Made by a program: the position numbers and the translations under genes. A model generated the notes under the pieces. The model was not told the DNA's origin. It did no database searches and saw nothing but the letters and a program-made list of their open reading frames with translations. Below, in pieces: positions 1 through 12,511 of a stretch of 64,000 nt of DNA. Location of the stretch: contig JALDNG010000004.1 of assembly GCA_024349245.1 (NCBI GenBank), positions 2,406,001 to 2,470,000 on the forward strand, read 5' to 3'. Source of the DNA: Neodontobutis hainanensis. Taxonomy: Eukaryota; Chordata; Actinopteri; Gobiiformes; Odontobutidae. Positions within the stretch are counted from its first letter, which is position 1. Each line of letters opens with the position of its first letter.

Positions 1-2730
1 AAGCAGCATTAGGGTAAATGAGGTCTGAAAAAAAGAGGCCAGAAGAAACTATACTGTATATATAATGTTTCCCTCAGTCTTTTTTTATTTGTTACCAGTA
101 GATTATTGCAGTTAAAGTTGTTCATTGTTGGCTCAGATGTAACTACTTACATAGCCCCAAAATAATTTAAATGTATGGCCTCAAAGTCATTATGATGGTT
201 TTCTGTTAAAAAAAAGAAAGAATGATCCAGCTCCAGATTCTCCATATGTTCTCACCAGATCAAACTTTGCACAACAGTTACTTTACACAGCCTTTACTTC
301 TGGAAATAAATCTGGAAAATGTGCATTGCTTTACAGTGACTCGCGACTTGCTTGGATTTTTACTCTGCTAAAGTAAAACTGTGTTTGTATCACTGTTTGT
401 TGGTTTAACAAATGTAAACTTAAATCCAAAAATGCTCTCTGTGCTGTGTTTTTCAAGCACCTCTAAGTTACTGCTCAGGATGTATTCACCCACTAAAGGA
501 GACCAACAATGCTGTTACTTCTCAAAAATATCTGATATGATAAAGTTTCCAGTGTATTTTCAACACAGACAGAGAAACAGCTCAAAAAAGAAATACTTTA
601 AATAGTATAAAAACTAGGAGGCGATAACTGCTGTTAAACGCTAAAGTCGCAGCTAAGCTAATGCTAAGCTAAAGCTAAGTGCTCAACTTAAGTTTGGTGT
701 AATGTTTTAGTATTTGATATTGATATTACTTTGGTTGTTGCTAAAAGAGGCTTGTCGGGTATTTTCTTTCTTTATTTATAATATTGCAGCTTCACTATAG
801 TTTTCAAATTGAGTAAGGAAGCCACACAACGGCTTGAATAATATACAGAGCTTTTATGATCAACAGCACAATCTGGTAATAGAAGTACAAGACATTCTAT
901 TGCTTTCAAAGGTCTGGTAGTCTTTGTATTAGTGGTATAGCAGCGGGATATAATAAGTATTTGATTCTGGCGAGTGAGTTCAGTCTGGGAAGTTAATATT
1001 TCATATGAAAAGGTCAATGGCCCGTGTGTAATGTAAAGCAGGCGACTCGTGTTGAACCAGGGAGTACCTCGGCGCTCTAGATCATTTTAATGTCTGCTCA
1101 GCTCGGGCTGTTTTACAGGCGACTGTTGTGTTATTGTCTATTTGCTCTCACCACCTTCTCTAATAAAACCACGGCACAGTCCCCACAGCAACAAACAAGA
1201 CAAACCAAACAAATTAACTTAATAACACCAGCCTTTTTACCTTCAACGAGGAGGAACGTTAGCTGGTTTCTGTTTGTAGCAGAATGTGAAGCTGGAGACT
1301 TATTCATCCAACTACAGTTTACTTCCAATCGCCTTTGTGTTTAAAGTATTGCATTTACTATTTCAACACAAAACAGGAAAATTGCACATTACCCACTTCA
1401 TATGTTCTTTTATTTTATGGGAGGATTTAGCATTAAAGGTGCACTGTGTCACGGTTTGTCATTCAAATAAAATGGAGCAATTGTTTTAAAGTGACAACAA
1501 GACAAGACGTTCTAATGAACCCTGTAGCTATGTCCCGACAGAAACATTTAAATTTTAAAGGTCTAACTTTTGCTGCATTTTTAGGTAGTGTCCACACTCC
1601 AGTGTTTTGGGAAAGCAGAGATTTAAACAGGGATTACTTCATTTTTTTAATTGTGCATTTAGTTTGACAGTTTAATCACGTACAGCTTATTGTAACAGAA
1701 ATCATCTGCGGAAAATTTTTTGACCTTAAGACGTCATTTTGGGTTTATAATAAAGGGTTTAAATAGATGAGAATCATCAGCCCACAGCTCGCTTCCAATT
1801 AAAAGAAGCGCTCCCAATGGTCTGTTTTCAACGAAAGACCAAGAAAAAAACAGGATATGGGTTATTCTGTTGCAAAATATGTCTTATTTTACAGTAAAGC
1901 AGCTCAGAAAAGAAGAAAATTGAGAAAAGAACAGCAATTTAAATGCGGATAAATGATGACAATGCTTTGATACAATGTTCAACGAGGCAGAGATAATCAC
2001 AGGATCACTACAACAGAAAACTCAAAGCTAAATGGAAGGTTTAAACTTCGATTTAATTTATTTAATTAGTATTTTGTGCTGGAAAATTGGTCTGGTTTTA
2101 CCTTTCTTTAATAAAAGAAGCTAAAAAGGTTAATACTTTTGTGCCACACTGTCATTTTTACATTTTGTCAAATGAAAATGTAAATTGTAATTACAGAACC
2201 CTTAAAGAAATGAGAATCTGAATTTAACAAGCGTCATACTTAATTATCTAGTATAACCAGTTTGCTATTAGTTGCGCTTTTTGGATAGCTATAGTATATT
2301 TGGTATTACAGTAAAATAAATACATAAAGAAACACAAAGTACAAGGTAAGAAAAAAGTAAAGGTTCAGTTCAGACTTTATCTGGTAGGGACCATGTACAC
2401 AAAACAATTAGCTCAGAAAGACACCAGTTTATGGCTATGCAGTTTATTAGGGATCTATATAGAAAAAATATACAAAAACAACAAAATGTAAGGTGCAATA
2501 TATACTAAAGGACACTATAGTATTCACTTCACATATTATCCAAAACTTGTACAACACACATCCTACACTCCCCTCACTGCAGGCCATACACACAAGTCAT
2601 TTCATGTGACAACACACCACAAAACAATAGAAATATAAAGCTATACATTCAAGTCCAAAAAACAGGACAACAATCTTTTTTTTTACCGAAATATAGAAAG
2701 TTCCAAAGTGGGGACATTGTTCCACTCCTT
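1..2730. other. Non-genic stretch
   Basis: AT-rich, stop-rich DNA with no recognisable exon apart from the repeat at 1624-1780. TTAAAGGTGCACTGTGTCAC near 1433 resembles the terminus of a fish MITE. Confidence 0.6.
1624..1780 (+). repeat. Unclassified interspersed repeat, copy A
   Basis: Shares with 11051-11185 the order TTAAACAGGGAT, TGCATTTAGT, CAGCTTATTGTAACAG and TAGATGAGAATSAT at similar spacing. Non-coding. Confidence 0.6.
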
Positions 2731-3003
2731 TAATGCTTTGTATGGTAAATGTATTTATAAAGCACTTTTCTGTGCACTTCTCAGGCACCCAAAGCACTTT
2801 ACATGATGCTTCCATTCACACCTGGGACTGAGACCTTCTCCAGCCACCACCAAACTCACCTCTACAATCACACACCAGTCACAGAAGGAAAGAGTCTAAC
2901 CCAAGGACAGAACAACAGTATGAACCGGAGAGAGCAGGAATTGATCCACCAACCTTCCGGTTATAGGACGACCACTGCTATCACTGAGCCACTGCGCTAT
3001 ATG
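2731..3003 (-). mobile_element. tRNA-derived SINE
   Basis: On the minus strand an A box TAGCGCAGTGG (2989-2999) and a B box GGATCAATTCC (2937-2947) form a tRNA-like head. The tail at 2735-2800 carries AAAGTGCTTT-like sequence resembling L2 LINE 3' ends. Fish genomes carry many such elements. Confidence 0.75.
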
Positions 3004-3329
3004 AATGAAAAAGCTGTACCAAACAGACCACTAGTGTGCATTAAAATGTAAGATTGCATTTTACAAAATCACAGTATTTTCAAAAAAATGGACATTTGTT
3101 AAAATTGTCTCTTATATTGACAAACATCACAAATGAAAATGACAGCACTGCAACAATTATATCATTAATTTTGCCTCAAAAGTATAAAAAATTTAAAGAA
3201 AGATATCCTCTTCAATATTTTATCATTGGCATGTCCTCAATGATCAAGGTGCCCGCACTGTTTCAGGACGAAAGATGCTAGTGAAACCTATTTCCCTCTA
3301 AGTATTATTGCACTAGGATCCCCCCAGTC

Positions 3330-3660
3330 CTTCTTATGTTACAGACACTCGTGCATTTGGACTCCGTAATAATGCATCCATTTCCTCTGCTCTCGTTTTA
3401 GCGGGGTGTGTCCATCCATCTCTGCGTCTGGCGAGTAACGGGGGGCTTCCCATTGCACTCAGCGGCCGAGTCGTCCAGCCAGCACTCTCTCTCATTACCC
3501 CCACGCTTCTTCTTCCTGAAAATGCACTTTTAAAGCACCTTAATTGCATTGGGGAGATAACCCCGTGGGCGTGAGACAGGAAGCTATGGCCATATAGAGT
3601 ACAGAGATTGGTTGGGTGTGCGAGTTAGGTCTAGGAGGGGGGAGTGCTGATGCTCTTTGC
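3330..3660. other. Unexplained GC/CpG-richer patch
   Basis: Stands out from AT-rich flanks with several CpGs and a GATTGGTTGG (CCAAT-type) motif near 3606. Could be a promoter or conserved non-coding element; no linked gene is visible. Confidence 0.3.
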
Positions 3661-3989
3661 GTCAAATCAATGGCCCATCCAGAGGCTAATGTAGCTCTGG
3701 CAACTCCTCAGGAAGCATTAAGACTATTAGCGCAGGACGGGCAGGAACACGCACTTTGTCTGTGTGAGATGTACGCCCATTGTGCATTCGAATTATCTTG
3801 AGATAGACACAAGCCACAGCAGTTTGAACTTAGATTTGACGCAGTTGTATAAGTGCATGTCTTTAGCTGTGTGGGTATGAAAAACTGAAATGCCTGCAAA
3901 GATTCAGATAAGGTAACGTTATGTTCACCCGTTCAGTATTCAGTAAAATCAATGCTTTAATGCCACCCACATAAATATGTATAAAAATT

Positions 3990-4015
3990 ACTATAAACAA
4001 ACTTAAACTTTCCCT
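3990..4015 (+). repeat. 26-bp exact direct repeat, copy 1
   Basis: A 26-bp string beginning ACTATAAACAAACTTAAACT is identical at 9278-9303. It lies 170 bp left of the MITE at 4185. Confidence 0.8.
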
Positions 4016-4110
4016 ATGTCCACATTAACATACATTTCCCTGATATAGATCAGCATAGCCTAGCATAATTTGGACATTAACAACACACTTTTGTGCAGAA
4101 GGCTTTACAG

Positions 4111-4140
4111 CTATGGTAGCCCTGTCGGGACATGATGTTG
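4111..4140 (+). repeat. CTAYGGTAGCCCTG repeat, copy 1
   Basis: CTATGGTAGCCCTGTCGGGA followed by CATGATGTTG. One of four related copies in the window. Confidence 0.55.
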
Positions 4141-4184
4141 TCTTATATACACACTGAAATCTGATGGATTTATAAAAAAAAACA

Positions 4185-4415
4185 TTACAGCTCAGTAATA
4201 ACATTGAAATAGTTTGGTAATGAAATGTTAATAAATAATGGGTACTACTATAGTAATTATGGTTAATTACTGAGTATTTCCCAGCTCTACATGAGTACCT
4301 AGTGGTTACATGCTTATAACAAGCACAATTCTTTGAATATTACTTAATAAATAACCATATTTACTATAGGATTACATCATTACTCCATTATTACCATGTT
4401 GTTACAGAGCTGAAA
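4185..4415. mobile_element. MITE-like element with 20-bp terminal inverted repeats
   Basis: Ends 4185-4204 (TTACAGCTCAGTAATAACAT) and 4396-4415 match as inverted repeats at 17 of 20 positions. The 231-bp interior is AT-rich and non-coding. The superfamily is not known. Confidence 0.6.
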
Positions 4416-6319
4416 AATAAAGTGCAGCCAAAATAAAGAAACGTAATTAATTTAGATCATCAGCGTCAGGGCTCCTTTACTGGGTTCAGTGGTGCTTCGT
4501 GTGTCTATTTCTCCAAAGATGAACAAATGCAAATGTGGATATTGAAAACATATCAAAATAAATACTGTACTACTAAACAGTATTTTACTAAATTAATATA
4601 CTTAGGATGACCATGTGTCTCGATTTAATAGTGAATGTTCCACTTTCACACTCCCTGTCCCATGTCCCAACAAATATCTGTAAAAACACTAGTTTTGAAA
4701 AGACCATGTCCCTATTGTCTCCTTTTAAACAAATACCACTGCATCAAACTTCAAAACAATTGTTCATAGATTTTTGTCACTTCATTTATTTGCCATGACA
4801 TAGTTTTGCCTTTAAACAGTCATTACATTCAACGTGAGTCTGTGGGCTCAATGGGAACATGTGCATCTATAATGTACCTATTAAAGGACCTTTTTTCTTT
4901 TTTAGTTATTTAATAAGTTCAAATGCACCAATGCAGTTTTTGTTTACTGTCAAACCGGAGAACATATTTGACACACATCACTTTTTCATCTGCAGTGGGT
5001 TTGTGGAAAGAAAGTAAGTGTCCCAGTTTGAAAATCTGGAAATATGGTCAACCTAAATGTTCTACAACCTTTTACACAATGCACATTTAAGCATTTTAGT
5101 TTCAGTCTAATTTGCTGCTGAAGGAAAAGACAGCGGTTTCCTTGACAACCTTATAATGAGCTACAAGTGTTCAGCCTCATTAGAACAGTTTTAAAACACA
5201 AATTTACAATTGTTTTCAGTCTACTATGCCAAACCAATAAGTATGTTATAGCATGAGTTGGAAGTCACTGCTAATAAATGTTATAAGGGCCAAACAAACA
5301 AAAAAAAAAGCCAGGAAACACAAAATCCTTTGTCATTGTTTCAAGTTTCAAAGAAAAAAAGAAAGATTTGTGGACAAATGCTTATATAGTACAGTGATTC
5401 TTCTGACTGGACAACATTGTTAACACTAATGACGGAAAACAGCGGTAAATTGTGCCACTATGTCAACCTAAGATGTGTAGGTCCTGTCGTTGTGGTCTGA
5501 CTCTGACTGACTACATTAAAATTAGTGCATTTCCTTTTGTCGTTATTGTTAAAATGACCAGACAAAGGAAAGAGCAAGTATCTGACAAGTTAAACACACA
5601 AATCAAAAAAATATCATAAAAAGCTTCATAAAGATTAAGTCTCTTGACATTACATCCGTGAATCCTTTTGCAACATTTAAAAGTTGCAAATAGGACAGAC
5701 CATCTATTAACATTAGTTTCATTACATGTTTGTCTCACAGAGCTATTGAAACATGACTGTGGACTTATTAGTGACATGCAGACGAGGCATCGAGGCCAGA
5801 GCTCAACACCAGAACAGTGTTACATCTGCAGGGTCAACACTCTGCATGACCGCGCTGCATGTGTGTTGAGTGTTTATCTCCAGTCTGTTTCAAAGTGTCT
5901 GCCTCGATGCTAGTCTGTGCTGGTTGAGTGTTTAGTGGCATAAAAACAGCCAACGCCAGTTTTTTTCCTCTGCAATTAGCTCCTGCTTGACGGCAGATGC
6001 TGTGTGCAGGGAAACGTGTGTGAGAAAAAGAGTCAGACGCCAGCTAATGTTTTGTCTGAGTGTGATTACTTGGATGTGTTTCTGCCTTTGCTTTATATTT
6101 AAAAGGTGTAAAAAAATGCAAAAGCAAAATGGCAATGTTTTTTAGATTTAAAGAAATGTGTTAATGCGATTGGTCGACTTAAAAAATACATATATAACAG
6201 ATAGACTGATGCAGATGTGTTTATTTTTCAGATCTAGACATGGACATTGCCTTTGATTTATTACCTGAAGAACCAAAAAAATAAAATCCACTTGAGGAGC
6301 CTTTGGATGTCCAAATTTT

Positions 6320-6342
6320 ATACATACATACATACATACATA
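6320..6342. repeat. (CATA)n microsatellite
   Basis: About 5.5 perfect tandem copies of the tetranucleotide. Confidence 0.9.
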
Positions 6343-7540
6343 AAGGATTTGGACTTTTATGTAAAGGTCATAAATAAATGAATTTTGTTACTAAATTAAA
6401 TAATCTGAATATCTGACCTTATTCAACTTATGAACTTGTTCACAGAAACCAACATTCCTGCAGAGCGACCGTAGACGTTCACATCATCGAGCAGCAATCT
6501 GCAAAGGACCAGAAATAGATACAACTAAAAATTATATACCTTACAATTTAAAATGTAGGAAAACATTTAGAATTCAATCGTTGCCATAACTTAGTCTTTA
6601 ATGTTGGGTATTAGATTTAACCTTAAAATACCTAAAACACTTTACCAAGACCCACCAACAAAAACAATTATCAGTTGATTATCAAATGATATTGGTGTTC
6701 GTGTTTCCTCAGGTGTGACTCCTTTCTTCTTATACAATCTGAGGTTAACTTTAGGTCTGAAATTTGACTGGAAAAGCTCATGTTAAGGCACTAAGGAGGG
6801 TTTACCAATATACATCAAAAATGATAATTTTCTCTTTTAATGTCCACAGTATCTAAATGTTTTCCTGTTCACATCTGCAATTATTTAAACAGTTGAATTA
6901 TAATCATACAGAAAATACTGCACCCTCTTTAAAAATCAGTGAGATCCAGACCTACTTATTTTAACAAAGGCAATTTATCAGAGCAGCAATGTGCTGGGAA
7001 AGTTTGAAATTACTCAGTAGTGGCATTAAACATATTTGTTTTTGACTTTAGTCCCGGCCCTATATTTTTAAAGCATTCCTCTGCAGTGACTTTAATATTT
7101 AGTACTTGACTTTATTTGATTGCTGAAGGATTTACTGCTGTTTTCCACAAACAGGCACTGAGCTGCTGTTGGCTCCAAGGTTCAGTCAGCGCTGTGCTGT
7201 TTGTCCAAACTCAACAGCTAATAACATCTTTTACCTATTTTTGACCAAATACACCCTGGTACACAACACGGGACGGTTTTAACAGCTAACATCTCTTTGG
7301 TGGAAGATGCATTGTGGACAGTTTTGGAGGTAATAGGTAACACATCAGTCATGTCAAAACTGTGTTGATATAGCACTCTTTGCATTTGCCTGTCCTGGAC
7401 TTACTGACATTTAAAGCTTCCTGATTCTGCTGGTACAACTGTCCCGACAGGACAAACTGAGCGCTTATGTATGAATATTTTCAAAGTGAGATCATTATCT
7501 GACCTATTCCTAATGTGTTTACTCATCGACAGTTGTATGT

Positions 7541-7560
7541 TCTTTCAGGGCTACCGTAGG
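7541..7560 (-). repeat. CTAYGGTAGCCCTG repeat, copy 2
   Basis: Reverse-strand copy (plus strand reads CAGGGCTACCGTAGG). Upstream CTCATCGACAGTTGTATGT resembles the flank of copy 3. Confidence 0.5.
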
Positions 7561-9277
7561 AGCTGTTGAAAAGAGAGGTTAAAGGTATGATCCCACCAAA
7601 AACTACACAATTCACTTTTAAATGTTGGTAAAGGATTACTATCATTAATAAAAACAAAAACAAGGGAATCTTTTGCAAACTGTGTGGCATTTTATTTGTT
7701 TTTTTTTAACTCCCAGATGCACTTTAATCTTTAAGCACTTAAAGTAAAACTAAATTGAACTGATTTAAATGTATACAAGAAAGGCACAAACCCACTGGGC
7801 TTTGTCCAATGAGCACACACGAAGAGACAGCGGCGCTCTCATAATCGTGTAGATAAAAAGAAGCAGCACTATTTAGTGGTGATAATCCACAAGGAGTAGA
7901 AACATCAGCAGAAAATGATTCTGCTGTTAAAAGCACTCGTTACTTGAAATAAAATCTCTCATTTGCATTTTGAATAGAGCAGTACGCTTACTTCTGAAGC
8001 TAATGGAGTATTGGCAACACGAGAAGGATGAGGTGAAAAATGTTGGCAGACAGACACAATGGGAGTTTAACCTACTAACTTTATGATTTAATTTAGTATT
8101 GCAAGATAATATACAAAAAAGATTGTTACACATGAAATAAAAGCAGTGCCCATAACACTAACCCTTGAGAATGATAATCAGTGCTAAACCTTTATATGAG
8201 GCATCAGTTCTTGTTATGCCCCTCACATTTGTTTTTAAGTTAAGTAACCATGTCTAGTATTATATTATGCTGAATTAGATTTAATTTGAGCCAGTTTAAC
8301 TCTTGTTCAATAAAAAAACTTGTTCAGCCACACCTCTATCAAATAATGAGAGAGCTACAGCAGTACACACTCAGCCACCATTTACCGCTGGGCTTTTCTC
8401 TTATAAAGCCATGTTATTATTTTTGGCATAATCCCAAATGATAAAAATGAAAAGTATCATGTACCATAACACTTAGATACAAGGCTTTTGTGCTATGAGC
8501 CACTCAGAGTGACTTGCAATAATAAAGACTTATATTCTCTGTTCATTTTACAAATATCAGACATCATTGACATATAACGGCATAATTAAAAGCAGATGTT
8601 ATCCGGCGTCTTAGTAATACACCCTCCTGAGTTCACTGTAAAACAAAAAATAATCTGCAATAACTGGTTCAGATACCTGCTCTGTGCTTTAAGGTCTCTA
8701 CATTCATCTATGTCATTTTCCTAATATTATTAATTATTGTCTGAACTTCTCCACCCTGGGAGTCAACTCAAGAGGTTAACAAAAATATATCTGGATATAG
8801 TTTTTGAAGGTAGAAGACCACTGTTCAGAGATCAGTTTATATTACATCAGAGGGAGTGGTTTAACCTGATTGTTATTGGTCAATAGGCAATGAGAGGCTA
8901 GGACCTGGTGTCTCTCAGGGTCTTTAACACTGACTCTACCACAAAGACCACGCCACATTCTTTTTAAATTTTATGATCATCTGAAGAACTAAGAATCACC
9001 ACAAACTCCCTGTTCCCTGTGCACTGCTGTAGCAAAGCCCTGGGTTTCGGTGCCATCCACTGCCCAAACTGTTTAGAAAGATGAAATCACTGGGACTTAA
9101 ATGTATAATACAAAATATTAGTAACGCAAAATTATCTGAGACTGATTTATCTTCAAACATTTTGTATAAAATCAAAACTTTTTTTGTCTTTAGCCAACTT
9201 TGGGATTTTTTGGGGGTAATAAGTCTGCTTTAACGCTAAAGGCTGTAAAATCCTTATTCTCATTTTGTTAATTAATG

Positions 9278-9303
9278 ACTATAAACAAACTTAAACTTTC
9301 CCT
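9278..9303 (+). repeat. 26-bp exact direct repeat, copy 2
   Basis: Identical to 3990-4015; the flanks do not obviously match, so this may be a conserved end of an older repeat. Confidence 0.8.
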
Positions 9304-9485
9304 GGCTCAGATATCTTCCTTTTTTCCACTAGAGAAATGATTGTATGATCTCAAATAACAATAATCTGATGATTTCTGGAACATCTGGAGAATTATATAT
9401 TCCTATTTACAGGTAGGGTCATTTTTAAGGAGGGCCTGTTTGGTTTATACACTTTCTAAACTATAGATGTACCACATACTCATCA

Positions 9486-9491
<6 letters not shown>

Positions 9492-9557
<66 letters not shown>

Positions 9558-9640
9558 ATGTTAATTATATATTATATATATAATTATATATTATATATGT
9601 TAACATATTATATATGTTAATATATATTGTATGTTTGTAC
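9492..9640. repeat. (TA)n microsatellite with decayed AT flank
   Basis: Uninterrupted TA repeat at 9492-9554 (about 31 units), followed by imperfect TATATTA-type sequence to about 9640. Confidence 0.95.
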
Positions 9641-12012
9641 TATATTAACTTTAATTTTTGTGTTTTGTGTAATTTGCACAACATTTTAGACATGTTAAAA
9701 AATGTAATAAAATGCTAATTGCAAAAGAAAAAGGCTAATGAGTTAAATTGTTAAATAAAAAAAATATAAATGGAGGCATGAAATCTGTTATTTATCCCAG
9801 CTTGAAAAGAAAAAGAAAAAAAGAAAAGAAAAAAATAAACTAATCAAACAAATTACATATGGCTAGAGTTAAATTTAAAAGCAAGAATAAACCAGAAATT
9901 GAAGATGGTGCATAGGGACTGATTTATTTATTTATTCTATTCCCTCTAATGCCCCTTTAATGTCCACTTCTTATTTGCAGCAAGTGCTCAACCTTAGTCC
10001 AGCAGCATCTGACTCTCCTATTGTGTCCTTATTGCATAAATTCTCACAATCCAGTGTAAGCATCCCTCTTTAGTTTTCAGGATGAATCATGCCCCTGTAC
10101 GTCTGTAATCTCCAGTGCATGTGTGCCTCTCCGTCTGCACTGCTGTGGGAGGCTGGGTCCTTCTCTGTTTTTCTCTGTTGGTGGTGGATTGTCGCCTCTC
10201 GTCTGAATCACGGCTCTAAACTTGTGCTGTGTCGAGGATTGCGACACTGAAAAATACCACAGCTATTAAATATGAACACTGACTCACACTCGCTCAACAA
10301 ATTAATAAGTCTGGAGCACACAAAGACAGAGTGCTGAAACATTGCTGTCTGGCGCTTTGGTTTCATATCCAATAGAAATATCTGCATTTTTTATTTTGTT
10401 TTTAGGATTTAAAGAGACAAATGCTCATCTGCTGCTGTGTTTGTCTGTTCCCACAAGGTTAATGGTCCATGCACAGAGATGCCTGGCTGCATAAAGGGGA
10501 ACCAGCAGACTGGAATAGTTACTCAGACAGTTCCCACAGTGAAAACTACTCCTGACAAAATTAACCATAAATAATCTCAACAAGCATGACAAGTAAAGAT
10601 GTTTTCAATACAAGACTATTAGACGGAAGAACAACTTGAATGAACTGAAGAAAAGCTCATGGAGGCCAAAAAGTTACTAGTAATAAATAAAGATACACAA
10701 TAGAACAACATGTGAGCCATGTAAAAGTATTTGCCACTGTAGAAAACAGGGTCTGTTTGTAGCTGTAGTTCTAGTAAAAGTACAAGGATATGTAACGTTT
10801 AGTCAACTTTAGGATCACAAACTTCTTAGAATGAGGATGTTAACTCAACTCTGAATTGAGTTTACAATACAAAAAGAGTATTTGAGAAGAACCAGAGTCA
10901 GTGAATGGCAAATAAAAGTAGCTACAGTTGAAAAATGGTCAAAGACAACATTAGATCTGACGATTAATAAGCCTTGGCTAAATGATAGGAATTTGCAGAA
11001 AGTCAGTGGCATAATGAAATTTCACTCCTGAAGTGGTTTATTTTCACGATTAAACAGGGATCATCCAGTTTTTTTGCTCTTGCATTTAGTCTGACAATAT
11101 AATCACTTAACAGCTTATTGTAACAGGAATCATTTGTGAAAAAAACATAATTATGTATAACTAGATGAGAATGATTACCTCACAGTTTGTCCAATCACAG
11201 CTCACGTCAGGACAAGAAGCAGGAAGTGTTACTGCTCGGCTGTTTGGGGAGAGGGACGGCAAAAACAAAACTGGGTAGTGTAGTTTTAAGGTTAACAAAA
11301 GTAGAACATTTTTTTGAATGTTCAGATATATTTATTGTGAAATGTGATCTATGATATATAAGAACACTGTTATTTTGGAGGCTGTATTCATGTAATCATC
11401 TGAAGACAAGAAACAATCCTTTTAGCTTAATATGTGTTGGCATTAGCATTTATCTCCAGCCAAAGCAAAACATTAATATTAAAGAACACCACAATACTTA
11501 TCTGAGTATAAACTAATAAAATAAATGTAAACTTGAATATAAAAAAAGAAAGAACTGAAAAAAAATATATTTGTGGATGATGAATCAGTGGGTTACAATT
11601 GATCAAACTTGACCAATTTTTAGGCATATTTCAAGAGGGAATAGGAAAAATAATACACTGACTTCAAAGAAGATGAAAAGCAATAGACTGTTGAGCAAAG
11701 ATTTATCTCTCATATAGAAACACAACTTGTGTCACACTCTCTTTTCTTACGGCACTCTCCTGCGCAGAGAACAGTCTGAGTACAACACGACCCGTACCTT
11801 CTCACCCAATGCAAACCCCGCTTCTGTGTTGACCTGCAGACAAAATCCTGCTTTCCTTTAGAGCTTTGACAGAGCCGGGCACCTGCTGAGGAGCCGGCGG
11901 GGGGTGGGGGGGTTACACTGGATGTCATCAGAGTGCAGTCGTCTCAGTTTACTTCTCAGTTTACTTCTCAATGATTACAATAAGATCTAATCCCTACATC
12001 AAAGTTTACAAG
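9641..12012. other. Non-genic stretch
   Basis: A-rich and purine-rich segments (for example near 9806-9836) and repeat copy B. A GC-rich block with a G run sits at 11870-11915. No gene was recognised. Confidence 0.5.
11051..11185 (+). repeat. Unclassified interspersed repeat, copy B
   Basis: Second copy of the repeat at 1624-1780, in the same orientation. Confidence 0.6.
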
Positions 12013-12017
12013 GAACA

Positions 12018-12506
12018 TGTCAGGATCTGTGTTTGTCTGTCTGTGTGTCTCCCCCTCCCCTCTGTACTCTCCTCTCTCCTCAGCTGGGCAGGGCAGTCGG
12101 CACACCTGCAACCACTTACACCTCATCAACCTCTGTTTAAAAGAACCAGTCTTCCCTTCACTCAGCGCCAGTTTGTTGTCAACACTACTCTAAGTTAGTG
12201 AAGACGTTGTGCCATCGTGTTTTGGAATATTCGTGGTTTGTTGTATTTGAGAGTAATTACCTGTTCGTGTCGTACCCAGGTGCCACTGCCAGCTCCAGCC
12301 CGGATCCAGCCTTACCTGCTCGTCTCAAGTCTCCCCGTCTGCTCCACTGGCATCTATCCGTAAGCCACCTTCCCGGACTTCAGATCAGCTCACCTCCACT
12401 CCACATCGGACAGTTCCCCGAGCCACATTGTGTTGTAACAAATAAACCTGATTCACATTGTACTAGTTCTGCGTTTGGGTCCTGCTTCTCGTCCCCCACC
12501 GTGACA
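12018..12506 (+). mobile_element. Solo LTR with 5-bp target-site duplication
   Basis: 489 bp beginning TGTCA and ending TGACA, bounded on both sides by GAACA (12013-12017 and 12507-12511). It contains an AATAAA near 12440 and a 3' part typical of fish LTR elements (TTCTGCGTTTGGGTCC, then a C-rich run). No internal retroelement sequence adjoins it, so it is the product of LTR-LTR recombination. A 5-bp duplication fits Ty3/gypsy or BEL-type elements; the clade is not established. The reading frames inside it are not genes. Confidence 0.85.
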
Positions 12507-12511
12507 GAACA

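Larger units (their letters stand above)
4416..9491. other. Non-genic stretch
   Basis: Short random-looking reading frames only. No splice-bounded exon was recognised. Holds one copy of the CTAYGGTAGCCCTG repeat. Confidence 0.55.

Noticed and set aside
2930..3003. Possible minus-strand tRNA gene
   Set aside because: Boxes belong to a SINE head; no acceptor stem pairing and the L2-like tail follows.
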